Shown: piece after piece, positions 42,472 through 53,339 of the stretch
Numbering within the stretch: position 1 is the stretch's first letter
Layout: every line of letters starts with the position of its first letter
NCBI GenBank assembly: GCA_963995505.1
Contig: OZ023180.1
Location: 6,173,263 to 6,237,262 of the forward strand
DNA length: 64,000 nt
Direction of reading: 5' to 3'
From: Hypericum androsaemum
Lineage: Eukaryota; Streptophyta; Magnoliopsida; Malpighiales; Hypericaceae
Translations under genes and position numbers: made by a program
The notes under the pieces: model-generated
Told to the model about the DNA's origin: nothing
The model's database searches: none
What the model saw: only the letters and a program-made list of their open reading frames with translations

Positions 42472-42717
42472 ATGGTTGTCGTAGTTTGGATCAGTCCGGT
42501 TCGATGCAAACTATTTGCGCCTCTACCTATGCCCATAAATGCACACGTGCGAAAAATTATATGGTTGTCGTACTTGAAGATCATGTCGTATAAGAAGACT
42601 AAGTCGGCGCTTCTCCTTGGATCGTTAATCGACAGTTTGAATGTTCCAGATGTGGCACTTCAAGTAGAGATATTTTCAGAAGTTTGGCAGCTTATCATCG
42701 CGACAGACTTCTCGTGA
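42472..42717 (+). CDS. Small ORF of unknown nature inside the 42.3-43.1 kb insert
   Basis: 81 codons, starting MVVVVWISPVRCK and later LIDSLNVPDVALQVEIF. Composition is protein-like rather than repetitive, but there is no recognised domain and no second copy to compare. It could be a captured exon or chance. Confidence 0.15.
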   Translation: MVVVVWISPVRCKLFAPLPMPINAHVRKIIWLSYLKIMSYKKTKSALLLGSLIDSLNVPDVALQVEIFSEVWQLIIATDFS

Positions 42718-42884
42718 GAAAAAGATACTTCGCATATCTTTCAACTGATCAAGTACGTCGCCCGAGGCTCGATTCATTGGTACTTTGACCCTCCCTAATG
42801 GTTCTATTTGTTTATGTTTGGTGTAATTTTGGTTTGACATCCCCCGGTGTAATTTTTTTCTAAAGAAGATCCTTTTGGTGTGAT

Positions 42885-42925
42885 CCAGATAATGTCTATC
42901 ACAACTTGTGATAGACATTATCTGG
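42885..42925. other. Perfect 19-bp inverted repeat with 3-nt loop
   Basis: The left arm ccagataatgtctatcaca, loop act and exact reverse complement form a 41-nt perfect hairpin. Confidence 0.9.
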
Positions 42926-43352
42926 AATTTATGTACTCAATTGAGAAGAAAAAAATGACTTAAATCTGTGCATGTGTAAGTAAGGCTTAAGTTAAATATT
43001 TGTTTTAAGAATTTTATCATTTTAAAAGTTTTAATCGACTTGAATATGTATTAATTAGTATAATAATATCCGGAAGCTATATGGTCTCGACAAGAAATAT
43101 TGTAATTCTTCGCCATCATCACCCCTGTTCGTCATGCTTCCAAATTGCTCATTTGATGGCGTGTTTTGTGGGTGGACTAAAAGATGGAGTACTAGTTAAT
43201 AGTGATTAATTGGGATAATTAATTTTGTAATAATTACGTGTATATTGGCACTGGCACACAATTCTGAGCCCGTGGTCAACTTTCCAAATATTTCAAAAAA
43301 GAAAAAATTTACCAACCTTCCAAATAAAACTTCTACATGTGCATGTTTATAA

Positions 43353-44707
43353 GGGACAAATTACTCTCACGTCCTTTTCTTTTGGTCATTCCCTCATAGG
43401 GTCCCTGATTTTTGGAAAATGATTATCTCGTCTCTACGTTTTGATGATAATAGATTTTCGGGTCTCTGGAGCCAGAATATTCCTTTTATTCCGATGAACT
43501 CCCACTTGAAATGACCAAAATATCCTCCCTTGTTAAATTTTACTCCTCACTTGTTAAATCCATCTCCTGCAACCTCTCTCCTCCCTATTCTACAACTCAA
43601 TTACAGAAAACAAAAATTTAATTATAAAACCTAGATCCAGAAAACTCAAAAACACTAATTACAAAACCCGAACCAAGTTGGGATTGTGTTGTTAGAGGGG
43701 GTCGGGCAGGCGACGAGGCAGGAGAGGTAGTTGGAGGTGAGGAGGGCGCGGTTGGGGCGCTTGGTCTTGGACGACGAAGAGTCTTCGTCGTCATCGTTAG
43801 GGTCGCGGTGGACCACCGCGACGAGACAGAGACGGCGAGCTCAAGCATCTTGGTTGGGGTCGCAGTGGACCGCAGCGACGAGACGGAGACGGCGCACTCC
43901 AGCATCTTGGTCGGGGTCGCGGTGGACCGCCGATGGGACGGAGATGGTGCACTCCAGCATCTTGGTCGGGGTCGCGGTGGTGCTCAGGCTTAGTGGGTTA
44001 CCGCCGCCGTAGTGCTTTTATTGCGTGAGGTTGGTCGATGCCGTGAGATTGTCGATGCCTTGAGGTTGGTCAATGCTGTGAGGTGACAATGACAGAAAAT
44101 GGCTTCACTTGCTAATTGAATCTCCAATTCCACTGTCAGATCCCTAAAATGGCTTCACTTGCTAATTTAAACTCCAATTTCATTTAAAGCAGCTTCAAAT
44201 CATCTGGGCAATTTCTGTGTTTTGTACTCTGAGTTTAATTTTCTTCCGCTTTGCTAAGTGGGTTTTGTTCGAGGAGGGAGGAGAGGAAATTGGAAAAGGG
44301 TTTTTAATGTTTTGGTTTTCTAATTAAAATTTTTAATTCAAATTAGAGTTTTAAAAATTAGGATTCTTTAAATTTTGATTCTCTCAAATTAGTTCAATTC
44401 TAACCAAAGAGATTTTGATTTATTTTTTAGTTTGAGTTTGAGTTTTAATTGAATGTTGAAGGTTAGAGGAAGAAAATGAAGTGAGGAAGAAGATGAAATG
44501 AGGAATCAGAGAATTTTTTATTTTTAAGTGGGAGGGGTATTTTGGTCATTTCAAATGGGGGATCACCGGAGAAAAATGAATATTCCGACTCCAGGAATCT
44601 AATAGTCTATTATCATCAAAATTTAGGGACGGAACAATCATTTTTCAAAAGTCAGAGACCTCAGGGGGAGGGTGACCAAAAGTCAGAAACTAGAGGGTAA
44701 TTTGCCC
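43353..44707. mobile_element. MULE-like element with captured interior (IV)
   Basis: The TIRs read gggacaaattactctc and, inward from the right, gggcaaattaccctctag. A perfect 9-bp target duplication TGTTTATAA lies at 43344-43352 and 44708-44716. Cassette A's flank has the uninterrupted site near 21583. The interior includes a GC-rich captured block with three tandem units of about 57 bp (starts 43801, 43858, 43915). The ORFs on both strands of that block are repeat products. No transposase. Confidence 0.85.
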
Positions 44708-45370
44708 TGTTTATAAGTATTAATTACTGGCTACATGAGTTTTGTTACACTCAGAAAAAAAATTGCAAAGGAAACATAGACTCCTAATTGGAATTTGTTT
44801 CATGTAATTATGTAATTGATAAAAATTAAGGGTAATATGCTTCGAGTGCATGAGATAAGTACTAGTGATAGCCGTCAAAGACCAAGTTCGTGGTGGAGCA
44901 TTTGAACTTGGATCCAAAGATCAGGGTCCAAATTTTGGACTACAAGATTATGGTTGAAAATTTGGAAGAGAAATTGTACTTGTGAAAAACAACTGAGCGA
45001 CAATTATTTGGACTTCGAAGAACCCAATTAGCTTATTCTTAGGGTACACAATTGCATTGATCAAATAATAGTGTCATGATGTGAGAATTGCATTTAGAAG
45101 TTAATTAACGAAGTTCACACAATTCTTTAAATTGAAGCTGGTGGAAATGAGCAAACAGGGATAGATTCAACATAGAATTTTTGCACTTAGAATCCTGCTT
45201 AAACAGAAATATAGCTCCAGAAGCAAGCCAAAGATGCTAAAACATGAGGAACAGGGAAGAAAATGACCAAATACAACGACGATGACGGTAAACATAAAAG
45301 CGACGAAGAACAGAAAGCAATAAGCATTTCCAGCTAAAGAGCTTGCAGAATAGATCCATATGAATTATAT
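44708..45370 (+). repeat. Remainder of cassette C flank and start of cassette D flank
   Basis: 44708-44838 and 45042-45140 match 21583-21800. 44839-45040 is an extra unassigned piece. 45205-45370 matches 19217-19380, the outer flank of cassette A, which shows tandem arrangement of the units. Confidence 0.6.
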
Positions 45371-46412
45371 GTTGAGAATTCTACATCGGTTAAAACACTA
45401 ATAGGGGACAAATTTATAAGTGTAAAAGATCTATCAACCCATTGTCCTAAATTTTTGGTTGGATATGAAGATTCTAACATTAGAAGAAAAACTGGTTACA
45501 AATCGCCGTGGGATCTGCTCTTTACCTTGGATGGCAACCACGATTGGAGGGCTTTCCAGGCCTGCCAAGTATTGCAGCAGATCAGCAACCACGATTGAGC
45601 ACGTTTAGTTTCTTACAGCATACAATTAATCAGTACATATATTTATACATATTTTACAAATTTGAAAAATATTTTAAGAAAATAGTTCGTGCTAAGCTTG
45701 TTTGATTATTTTTACATCTTTCTTCATCTTCTGAATTGTCTTCAAATATTTATTGTAATTATCGTCTTGTTGTAGCAAAAATATATCATCGAGTGAAACA
45801 TTTCGAACCATAACACTACACTAACTCTAATCCTAACCCTAACTTTGACCCTAAACTCTAACCCTAAAATTACACTTACACTAATCCTAAACCTAATCCT
45901 AAGCACTAACACTAACCCTAGGCAACTTAACCCTAGACAACTTAGTTCGGTATATTAAGTGCAAGTTCAATCTTTAATTTATTTCAATTTCCCAAAAATG
46001 TTAAATTCTAAACCGTAATTTTGTAATATTTCAAAAAAAGTTGATTCTTTTTTAACTCTTAAAAAATATTACGAAAATTTTAAAAATTTGGAATTTTTGA
46101 AGTTTTTATATTAAATATTAAAATTTAAAAAATTAATTCGAATTCGAAGGTTCATAATTTGTATGCAATTCATCCTTAAATGAATTGATACAGTTGAAGA
46201 TTTTGATAAATTTGAATTCGAACTGTGAATTCAAACCTCAACAAATCAGCAGCCCAACCATCTTACTCTGTCTATTGTCGTCGAACCCATGCTCTGACCG
46301 GAAATTTTCAGATATGTTAAATGGAGAATGTACGAGATGTGGAAGCAAGGCACGCGAACGACAAAAGATTGAGCAAACGACAGGGATGGGACTTTTTGGA
46401 AGAGGACGCAGA
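45371..46412. other. Insertion-rich spacer with a telomere-like tract
   Basis: No gene. It contains a degenerate telomere-like array at 45820-45945 (separate entry) and AT-rich sequence. The GC-richer 45500-45605 has two copies of gcaaccacgattg and is unassigned. Confidence 0.4.
45820..45945 (+). repeat. Interstitial telomere-like repeats
   Basis: Words such as taatcctaaccctaactt, ctaaactctaaccctaaaa and actaaccctagg are degenerate forms of the plant telomere unit CCCTAAA over about 125 bp. Confidence 0.75.
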
Positions 46413-46794
46413 TGATAGTTTTGAAGTTTAGGAGGGCGACATCTTATTGTATTAGAAGAGTGCTGGGCCTTTTGTTGTCTTAGCCCATTTATGTTTTATT
46501 TCAATTGGCTGTGGGCCTTTGCATTTCTAGTGGTAGTAACTAGGTCATATTGCTACTTGGATATAAGGAGAAGAAAAACCAAATTGAAAAAAACTTTTGG
46601 GAATATTAAAGAATTTGGTTCTCTCTAGAGTTGCTCTAGAAGAAATTGGCCAAGCTCAGCTTGTTTAGCTTGGATTATTTTCTTTTGCTTATTTTCTATC
46701 AAAACTTCGAGTATCTCTTTGGGTTTACCCGAGCAGACTTGATTTTATCGAGTTTTCTTCGAGTGTTCGACTCCAAGAAATTCACCCTCTATCA
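46413..46794 (+). mobile_element. Possible solo LTR
   Basis: The 382-bp stretch is bounded by inverted hexamers TGATAG and CTATCA, with an LTR-like body: a TATA-like gatataagg near 46560 and a leader of the type ending caccctctatca. No primer site follows and no clear target duplication is seen, so the boundaries are tentative. Confidence 0.4.
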
Positions 46795-46801
46795 AGATAC
46801 A

Positions 46802-47130
46802 ATGCCGAGGAGGTTCTTGGTCTCGCAGTCCCCGTCCACCGCTTCTCCTTCCTCCAGAGAGCCACCGCCTTTAGAAATAAAGTCATCGCGGTCGTTGGCT
46901 CGAGAGTACCAGGCCGGCGAACTGCAAGCTTGCTAAGAGAGATCCAGTGGAGTGCAAGACCAAGAACCACATTCTCCCCAAGTCTTGCAATGCCGGCAGC
47001 GCTGATTCTTCCTCTGCTCGCGGCTCCACTCAAGCCAAGGGAGGAGGTGGCGCCGCCCACAAGGAGCTTAGCGCTAACCATGTAATCTATCCTATTCCTA
47101 ATCAGGTTTTAAATCAAAGTGAAGGGAATT
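46802..47130 (+). pseudogene. Coding-like fragment of unknown gene
   Basis: GC-rich sequence with codon-like composition: MPRRFLVSQSPSTASPSS in one frame, then after a stop near 46934 a Ser/Gly/Ala-rich stretch in another frame. It looks like the interior of a decayed element or a captured exon. No domain was recognised. Confidence 0.25.
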
Positions 47131-47758
47131 AAGATTTCTCAACTAAGGAACAAAAAAGGAGAAAACCCAAATCAAAAGAGAGAGACATGAGCGGATTTCG
47201 GATGGTCATTTTTTAAAAAACTAACAATTTATGTTTTGCAAGTAGAGTTTAGCGTGGGGATTTGGGATTTAGTCAAAGAACGTATAAAATCTGATAAGCA
47301 AATAAAAATGAGTGACAGGTTCACGATTAAGCAATTTTAAAATTTTGATTTAGTTGCAATGGCAATAATAGATGCATGATTATTATGTATTTTCGTAGTA
47401 AGAGAAAGACAAGATACAATGAACTCGTAAATAACTGATTGACCATTATGATGCTGCCATCGCTCGGTGAAGTAAACTTGTGGACTAAACTTGGATCGGT
47501 GAGTAAGTAGTTAATTCATATGATTAAATTAATCTAAACCCGACCGACTCAAATTGTCAAGTAGTTATCTTGATAGCGGGAGGTACAAACCAAAAAAAAC
47601 ATGATTAAATTAAAATGCAAAAGAAAGAGAAAAAGTAACGGACATGGATATATATATTTATATATATTGAAAGAAACTAATAACATACAAAAAAAAGATG
47701 TGTGTGGCCGAAAATAAATCGATACCAATAGACTGAATTAACCAATCCAATGGACGAG
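47131..47758. other. Spacer and cassette D minus-gene 3' flank
   Basis: 47131-47526 is unassigned. 47527-47758 matches 19475-19707 beside cassette A, including a TA-rich run near 47650. Confidence 0.6.
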
Positions 47759-48121
47759 TTAAGCAAGTTCAATGATTATAAACGCAACAACAGCGTTCAC
47801 TAGCATACCCACAGCAATTCCCCACTTAAAATAATCAAACATGGAGGCATGAGCGGTAGGAGTAATAGGTGGAGCTGCAACGGTGTAACAATAAAATCCT
47901 CTTCTAGAGGAGGCAAGTTCTCGGACTCGGGAACTACGAGAAAAGTCTTTAGGTAAAGTACTGGCCTCGGATACTGAGTTCGAAGCGGCGATCGGATCCA
48001 ACCGGAAGGCGGAGGTATCCATCTTCAGGCATCGGGGGCGCACGGTTGCACAACGAATCGGATAACATTGCTTGAACTTTGTCAAAGAGGGGCAGGGCGG
48101 ATGGTTCATGGTCTTCATCAT
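47759..48121 (-). CDS. Cassette D minus gene: unknown small C-terminally anchored protein (full length)
   Basis: 120 residues, the fullest copy. It has the N-terminus MMKTMNHPPCPSLTKF, a Ser/Arg-rich middle including the 15-residue block around ELASSRRGFYC that A lacks, a Pro/Ala linker (TVAAPPITPTAHAS) and a C-terminal hydrophobic helix beginning DYFKWGIAVGMLVNA. Only scattered substitutions separate it from A and C. The membrane segment and final ELA are the most conserved part, suggesting selection there. It diverges from the plus gene at 48434 across 312 bp, the same spacing as in A. A 63-codon ORF in another frame is conserved only because the copies are similar. Function is unknown. Confidence 0.6.
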   Translation of the reverse strand: MMKTMNHPPCPSLTKFKQCYPIRCATVRPRCLKMDTSAFRLDPIAASNSVSEASTLPKDFSRSSRVRELASSRRGFYCYTVAAPPITPTAHASMFDYFKWGIAVGMLVNAVVAFIIIELA

Positions 48122-48433
48122 GGTATATGATGATGATCATATGAATATCTCTTCACTTCAAGCCGTTATAAGTAGAGGGGGCATGGATTAGGGTTTCCTG
48201 TGATAAGTATCACATGGTTTTTGTTATTATTACGAGTCTTACAGCTGGTAGTTGCAATAGGATAGATGTCTCTAGATTTATAATTATCTCTTTAACCTAT
48301 CTTAGTTAGGGCTGGTAAACAAAACCATAAACCTAACAAATAAACCCGTCCGCCTCTCCTCATAAACTATATAAACTCAGTCTTGATAAAGCCCTACAAC
48401 GACAAAAGCAAGGAGCGATAAGTTAGCGGAAGC
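48122..48433. promoter_or_regulatory. Cassette D bidirectional promoter
   Basis: 312 bp, the same length as in A. TTAGGGTTT 48188-48196, dyad TGTGATA-AG-TATCACA 48199-48214, a plus-facing telobox changed to AAACCATAA (about 48320-48328) and TATATAAA 48368-48375, 59 nt before the plus ATG. Confidence 0.65.
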
Positions 48434-48916
48434 ATGTCCACCATATCATCCTTGATCACGATGAAGACCGCCAATACACATCATGGGTTGTGGTGTGGTT
48501 CGAGTTCTCCCTCCCTACAGATTAGACAGAGAAAACATATCTGTGTATCATTCTCTCCGGTGGTTCTCCGTCCCGCGATCGTCAGATGCTCCTCTGATTA
48601 TCCGCGGTCGGAGGCATATATTGCCACAGAAAGACTATTAAGAAGAATCGGAGTTGCAACCTCCACCATGCTCGCGATGCTGGCCGTCGGAGTTGTATCG
48701 GCAGTCGGCTATAGGAAGAAACTATGTGCTACCAATTATGCTTCTTCCTCGGCTCATCAAGTAGTACAAGTCCCCTTAAATAAGTACAGAATTGAACTCG
48801 ACTCATTTGATTGTTTTATGCTTGGCCTATCGACTGGTTTCGTAAACGGCATTATTTATCTGTATATTGTTATTGAGGCAACGTTGTACCACCTACGCCG
48901 TCGCCGTGGGCTTTAA
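48434..48916 (+). CDS. Cassette D plus gene: unknown two-helix, plastid-like targeted protein
   Basis: 160 residues. The Ser/Thr/Arg-rich N-terminus (about residues 1-55) looks like a transit peptide. The first hydrophobic segment is STMLAMLAVGVVSAVGY, then basic RKK and a polar loop. The second segment runs from FDCFMLGLSTGFVNGI into IYLYIVIEATLY and ends in a basic tail HLRRRRGL. Cassette A instead ends with VLCLAYPL. So two C-terminal types exist, A/C and B/D. The ORF is fully open with the conserved start and promoter. I do not recognise the family; a plastid membrane location is an inference from sequence character. Confidence 0.6.
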   Translation: MSTISSLITMKTANTHHGLWCGSSSPSLQIRQRKHICVSFSPVVLRPAIVRCSSDYPRSEAYIATERLLRRIGVATSTMLAMLAVGVVSAVGYRKKLCATNYASSSAHQVVQVPLNKYRIELDSFDCFMLGLSTGFVNGIIYLYIVIEATLYHLRRRRGL

Positions 48917-49070
48917 TTCCCGTGTTCATGTTACTACTAGTACATGTTTTTAATATAATTATGTCATCTTTGATATTTCTTATTCGATTAGCTGTTTTTA
49001 TTTTGATCAGACCATTGTTTGCTCTTTCATGTTCAATTTATTTTCTTCTTTCTTCCTTTAATTATTTAAT
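48917..49070 (+). repeat. Cassette D 3' flank
   Basis: It matches the first 160 bp downstream of cassette A (20779-20930), and homology reappears at the tttgatatggcc phrase after the microsatellite. Confidence 0.65.
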
Positions 49071-49080
49071 TAATTAATTA

Positions 49081-49146
<66 letters not shown>

Positions 49147-49165
49147 GTGTGTGTGTGTGTGTGGC
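49071..49165 (+). repeat. Compound microsatellite (TTAA)n (TA)n (TG)n
   Basis: About four TTAA units, about 28 TA units and about eight TG units in succession. Confidence 0.95.
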
Positions 49166-50360
49166 GCCTTTGATATGGCCAATGTTTACCCACCGGAAGC
49201 TGGATGTTTAATTCCAAATCTTACCCGATGAAGGTGCGTGTATCCTTGGGTTCATCTAACTTTAGGAGCACGAACTTGAATTCTCTCTCACGAGTTTGTA
49301 ACTCTAAGAATAATGAGGAAGATGATATGGGTTATCATTCATTCTTTTGGAACACCTGGCTACAATGCAATCACCACATTATGTGATATTGCAATCTTGT
49401 ACACTCGGCACAGCAAGCGTCTATCGAGCTTTTAAATTGAGATTGAAATTCCCTTATTTTAATAAATTTCTGCCTAAAATTTTATTATGTATGTAAAAAT
49501 GTAACATACAAGTGTTGAATTCTCTCTAATAAGGTTGTATTTTTTTTATGAATTAAAAAGCGATATCATTTTTTTAATAAATAAATTTGTATTAAATCTA
49601 CCAAAAAGTAATTACATCTAATTATACATTTCGTACAAACCCCGAGCATCTAAGGTACTAAATAAACACATATTTAAGTTAAAAAATAAAGATAAGCACT
49701 ATCTAGCACATTTTCCTAATGTGACTCCACCAAAAATACAAAGGCATCCAATTACACCCAATGAAAAAACCAAATTAGTGAGGATCAAGAGGTAAGAATC
49801 GATCAGACACTCGAGCCATAGTCTTAAGCATGTGGAGGATAGATGAAACGTCTTCTTCCAAAGATATTTCCATAAGAATTTCCAAGCGCCAAGCCTCGGC
49901 CGCAAACTCCTCATTCTGAGCATCATCTCACACCTCCAAGTTTAACAAGAGCGAGCTAAGGCTTTGTCCTACAAAAGGCCTCTTTGAGGTATGTACTTCA
50001 ACTTCCCCCGCAAAAAGCTATATCGTTTGTGGTTCCAAATGAGCTAATTTTTAGCGGAGGGCGCTAATTAAAATTTTATAGAAGTAGAGAGGTTTATTTA
50101 TTTTTTATTCCTAAATTAATTGATAAATAATTTTTCTATTTTAATATGAAGTACGGCTTCAAACTTAAAAATTATACAGCGTTAAACTTGTTCATTTTCG
50201 TTTAACCGGAAACCCTGTTAACTGGCTTGGTAGATTTTAGAAAAATTACGGACGGAGGGAAAGGCCTTATTGTTATAACGTATCTCACCAATATGACATT
50301 TACATGTTCAGTGTCCTTATATAGCAAGTGACCCATAGATTTGTGTGCAATTGTTATGCA
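49166..50360. other. No intact gene; contains a diverged repeat shared with 63.2-63.7 kb
   Basis: 49600-49990 resembles 63240-63720: both contain a version of ccaagcctc and gagcgag-aaggctttg-cc and end in aaaggcctcttt. On the minus strand both have a weakly coding character but stops break it. Unidentified retroelement remnant. The rest is AT-rich. Confidence 0.35.
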
Positions 50361-50364
50361 TTTC

Positions 50365-50450
50365 GCTAGGTAAATTTTTACACCACACCAAAACTTGAAC
50401 CTTGAATCTCTTTAAAATTTACAACTCTTATGCCGCTAGACTACATGCTT
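50365..50450 (-). mobile_element. Possible tRNA-derived SINE remnant
   Basis: On the minus strand an A-box-like tagtctagcggcataag (50429-50445) precedes a B-box-like ggttcaagttttg (50389-50402). The ends and target duplication are not clear. Confidence 0.35.
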
Positions 50451-51767
50451 TTTGACTTTCTATGACCATCATTATCAACAAAATATAATAATACTGCTCA
50501 AGAACTCGGAGTTCGATTAGTCAATATCTAAATACTAGATAGTTTCAGTCCAAAAAGAAACTTAAACTCCTCTAAGGATTAACGGGAAGAGGGGGTCTAA
50601 TCTTTTTCTAGGGAAAAATGTGGGTCGGAGATGTTTCTTTCCAAATGTTTGGATAGTATCGCCTCATTACAAGGGCTAAAAGAGTGTCATTTCTTGAACT
50701 CTACTAAGCAACCACCTCAATAATAAGTTTCCAAAAGCAACAACAACCTTTTGAACAGCTGGTGAGCAATTGCTACCCAAGCTTATGGTTGAACATGAGA
50801 CATTGGGGCCACCAATTTGTTTAGCTTATCAACAAAAAGGGGGAAATTGGGAATTAAAGAAGCAAGTGGAGAAAACAATAAAAACAGGTCCAAGTAGTAC
50901 TAGGGTTCGAGCCTTACGGACATGACACCATAAGAGCCACTACTAAATAGGAGCATAGTGAATATTAGCAATAACAGAGGAAGTGGAATGATAGTTCAGT
51001 AAGGCCGTAGAAATTAAATTAAACACAGATTTTTTATATATATAAATGAAGTTTTATTAATTGTAATGATATGTGCAAATTTACATCCTAACAAGTGTAG
51101 AACTCCTCAAAATGAGTTGAGGTTGCAATCGAGGCAATATCGCAGACATGGAGAGAGCAAGAAAAAGCAATGTCTATTAAAGTAAAAAAAAAAGTGCCCA
51201 ACTTACATCAAAATCCACCCTCTTCAACCTGCAGAAGCTAAGAAACATTGGACCCAAAAAATTACATCTTTAATGAGGGTGCTTTGTACTAATACTCTTC
51301 CAAACCCACAAGTCAGTAAAAGCCAAGTCAACACACACAAAGCAAGCAGATCTGAGCTGCTACCTTCCCACGCACTGGAACAATTGGGCAATTGCTCACA
51401 TAAAAAGCCTAAGATCTTCAATGTCTCAAGATACAACTAAAGAAGGAAAGACACCAAAAAAAGTGCTTAAACTGACCTGTCTGTCTTAAAGAAGGGTGCC
51501 TGGCTGCTGCCAAATGCTAAGCTCAATACCCTGTTTGGCTTGTGAACTATGATGCCCTGTGGCTTTATATAATTAGAGCTATCTTATAGTAGAATAATTA
51601 CTTGCATGCCAGGTAGATTATAAATAGATAAAAGTGGTCAGTGTAAGTCTAGTTAGTCTGCTAAGGATGGAAGCAAAGAGTATGTATTTACTATTAGACT
51701 CTGATTACAATTCTAATCATGAGTTTAAACTTTTGAAGTATTTGCTTAAAATAGTATGTTAATATCA
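50451..51767. other. No gene seen
   Basis: Mixed AT-rich sequence. The short minus ORF at 51224-51436 has no recognisable domain. Nothing structural stands out. Confidence 0.3.
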
Positions 51768-51865
51768 ACAGGGTTTTAGTTTAGTTAAAAAGTCTTGAGT
51801 TCGAGCTCTTGTAAATTCAACAATGTTAATGAATATGGTGTGAAATTAAGTCTAGCGATGTAAGC
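51768..51865 (+). mobile_element. Possible tRNA-derived SINE remnant
   Basis: A-box-like ttagtttagttaaaaag (51777-51793) and B-box-like gagttcgagctct (51797-51809) are spaced as in plant SINEs. Ends not resolved. Confidence 0.35.
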
Positions 51866-52333
51866 GTTACGATAGGGTATTCACTATCGAGATACTCTTT
51901 TCCTACCGTAATTTTTTTCCACATGATTTTATCACGGTAGGATTTTGTTAAATCACATTACTTATCAAAAAATTCAATGCTAATTATTTGATTATGAAAA
52001 TTTTGTCGTATTGATGCATTTAAAAATTCTACCCGCCTCAAAATTTAAATTAGTCATTTGTAAAAATGTCATTTTCGGATTTCACTTTCCAACCTGGTTT
52101 GGGTGTTCTCCTTCTTGGGAGGAAATCTTGTTATAACGGAAACCAAAATAAAAGAAGCCCAAGTGAAGGTTGGCCTTTCAAAATCAACTTTATACCTAAT
52201 TATTCACTTTTTATTTGTGGGTTAGCCGTCGATCTGGTTAGGAAAAGTGTGGATATTTCTGTATAGCTATACAGACTTTTAGTTGTGGGGTGGGGGGTTG
52301 GGTGGGGAAGGGAATGGTATAAAGAACATAAAA

Positions 52334-53020
52334 GAGAAAATTACTATCAGGACCCTGGTGTTTGGTATATTTGTCGCTCACCCTCCTATATTACGGCAAT
52401 CGATAAAAAACTTTTCATAGTTTGGCAAAATTATACTCTAGGGTCCATCGTTGATGTCATCAACCATTTTTCTCATGAAAATAACTTTTCTACCCTTAAC
52501 ATAAAAATAAAGAAAAAATCATCTCCGACTACGACCACCTGGACGCTCGATGAATTTTCACCAATGGAAGGAGATTCGCCTGTGGGGGAGGTGAAAAAGG
52601 CATCTCCAGCGGCTGAGGAAGGAGACTCGCCAGCAGCTTCCCGGCAAGGACCTCGATGCTCTCGTCTCTGTCACCGACAACAACGACCTCTCCCACATGA
52701 GAAAGGAGACTCACCAGCAACTTCCCAACTGAGGAAGGAGACTCGCCAGCAGCTTTCGGGGGAGGTGAAAAAGGCATCTCCAGTTTCTAGCTGAGATATG
52801 CCATTGTCAAGATCTAAAACAAAACGGCACCAACAAAGGTGTACCTCATTGTCCCTCCGGTTGACCTCGTCCCGACGACATTGTCAAGAAATCCAGCAAG
52901 ACCTTCGTCTTGTCCCGACGTCGGAGTGACCCTCTTTTCTACCAGGTGAAACGACGACGAAATGGCGAAAGAAGGACCTCGTCGTCGACGTAAAATTGAA
53001 CCCATTTTTATCTTGGTGAT
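52334..53020. mobile_element. MULE-like element, left end visible (VII)
   Basis: The start gagaaaattactatcaggac, then a phrase like caaaattatactctagggtcc, matches the family's left subterminal region. A GC-rich interior with repeated gaaggagactcgcc-type words (52560-52790) follows. The right end was not found. Confidence 0.35.
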
Positions 53021-53339
53021 ATATTTATCAGCATTTGACTTGAATCCATTTTTTTCTAGAGATTTTTAATTTTTGAAGTAAAATTGTATCACTCCTGAAA
53101 AAACTATCAAAAGCTGTATTACCATGAGTATAGCACTATTGATATTAGATAAACATATATGAGAGCATTACTATGATAAGCGTTATTGTAAGAACCATGA
53201 TACACGAGGAGTTAATTAGTAATTTTCCACGTACTATTTTGTATTTTTCCATTAAGGAAGACTTGGGGACTTATTTAAGTAAATAAGTTATCTAATGGTA
53301 GACTTAACGGACTAAATTGAGTAGTTAAGTCATTTTTCC

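Larger units (their letters stand above)
41581..43352 (+). repeat. Cassette C 3' flank with two insertions
   Basis: It is paralogous to 20779-21590. Relative to A it carries extra sequence at about 41822-42010 and at about 42329-43098. The larger insert holds a small ORF (42472-42717) and a perfect hairpin (42885-42925). Neither insert shows clear terminal repeats. Confidence 0.65.

Noticed and set aside
52285..52794. 169-codon plus ORF
   Set aside because: It crosses the left end of a MULE-like element and its repetitive GC-rich interior. No domain and no support.
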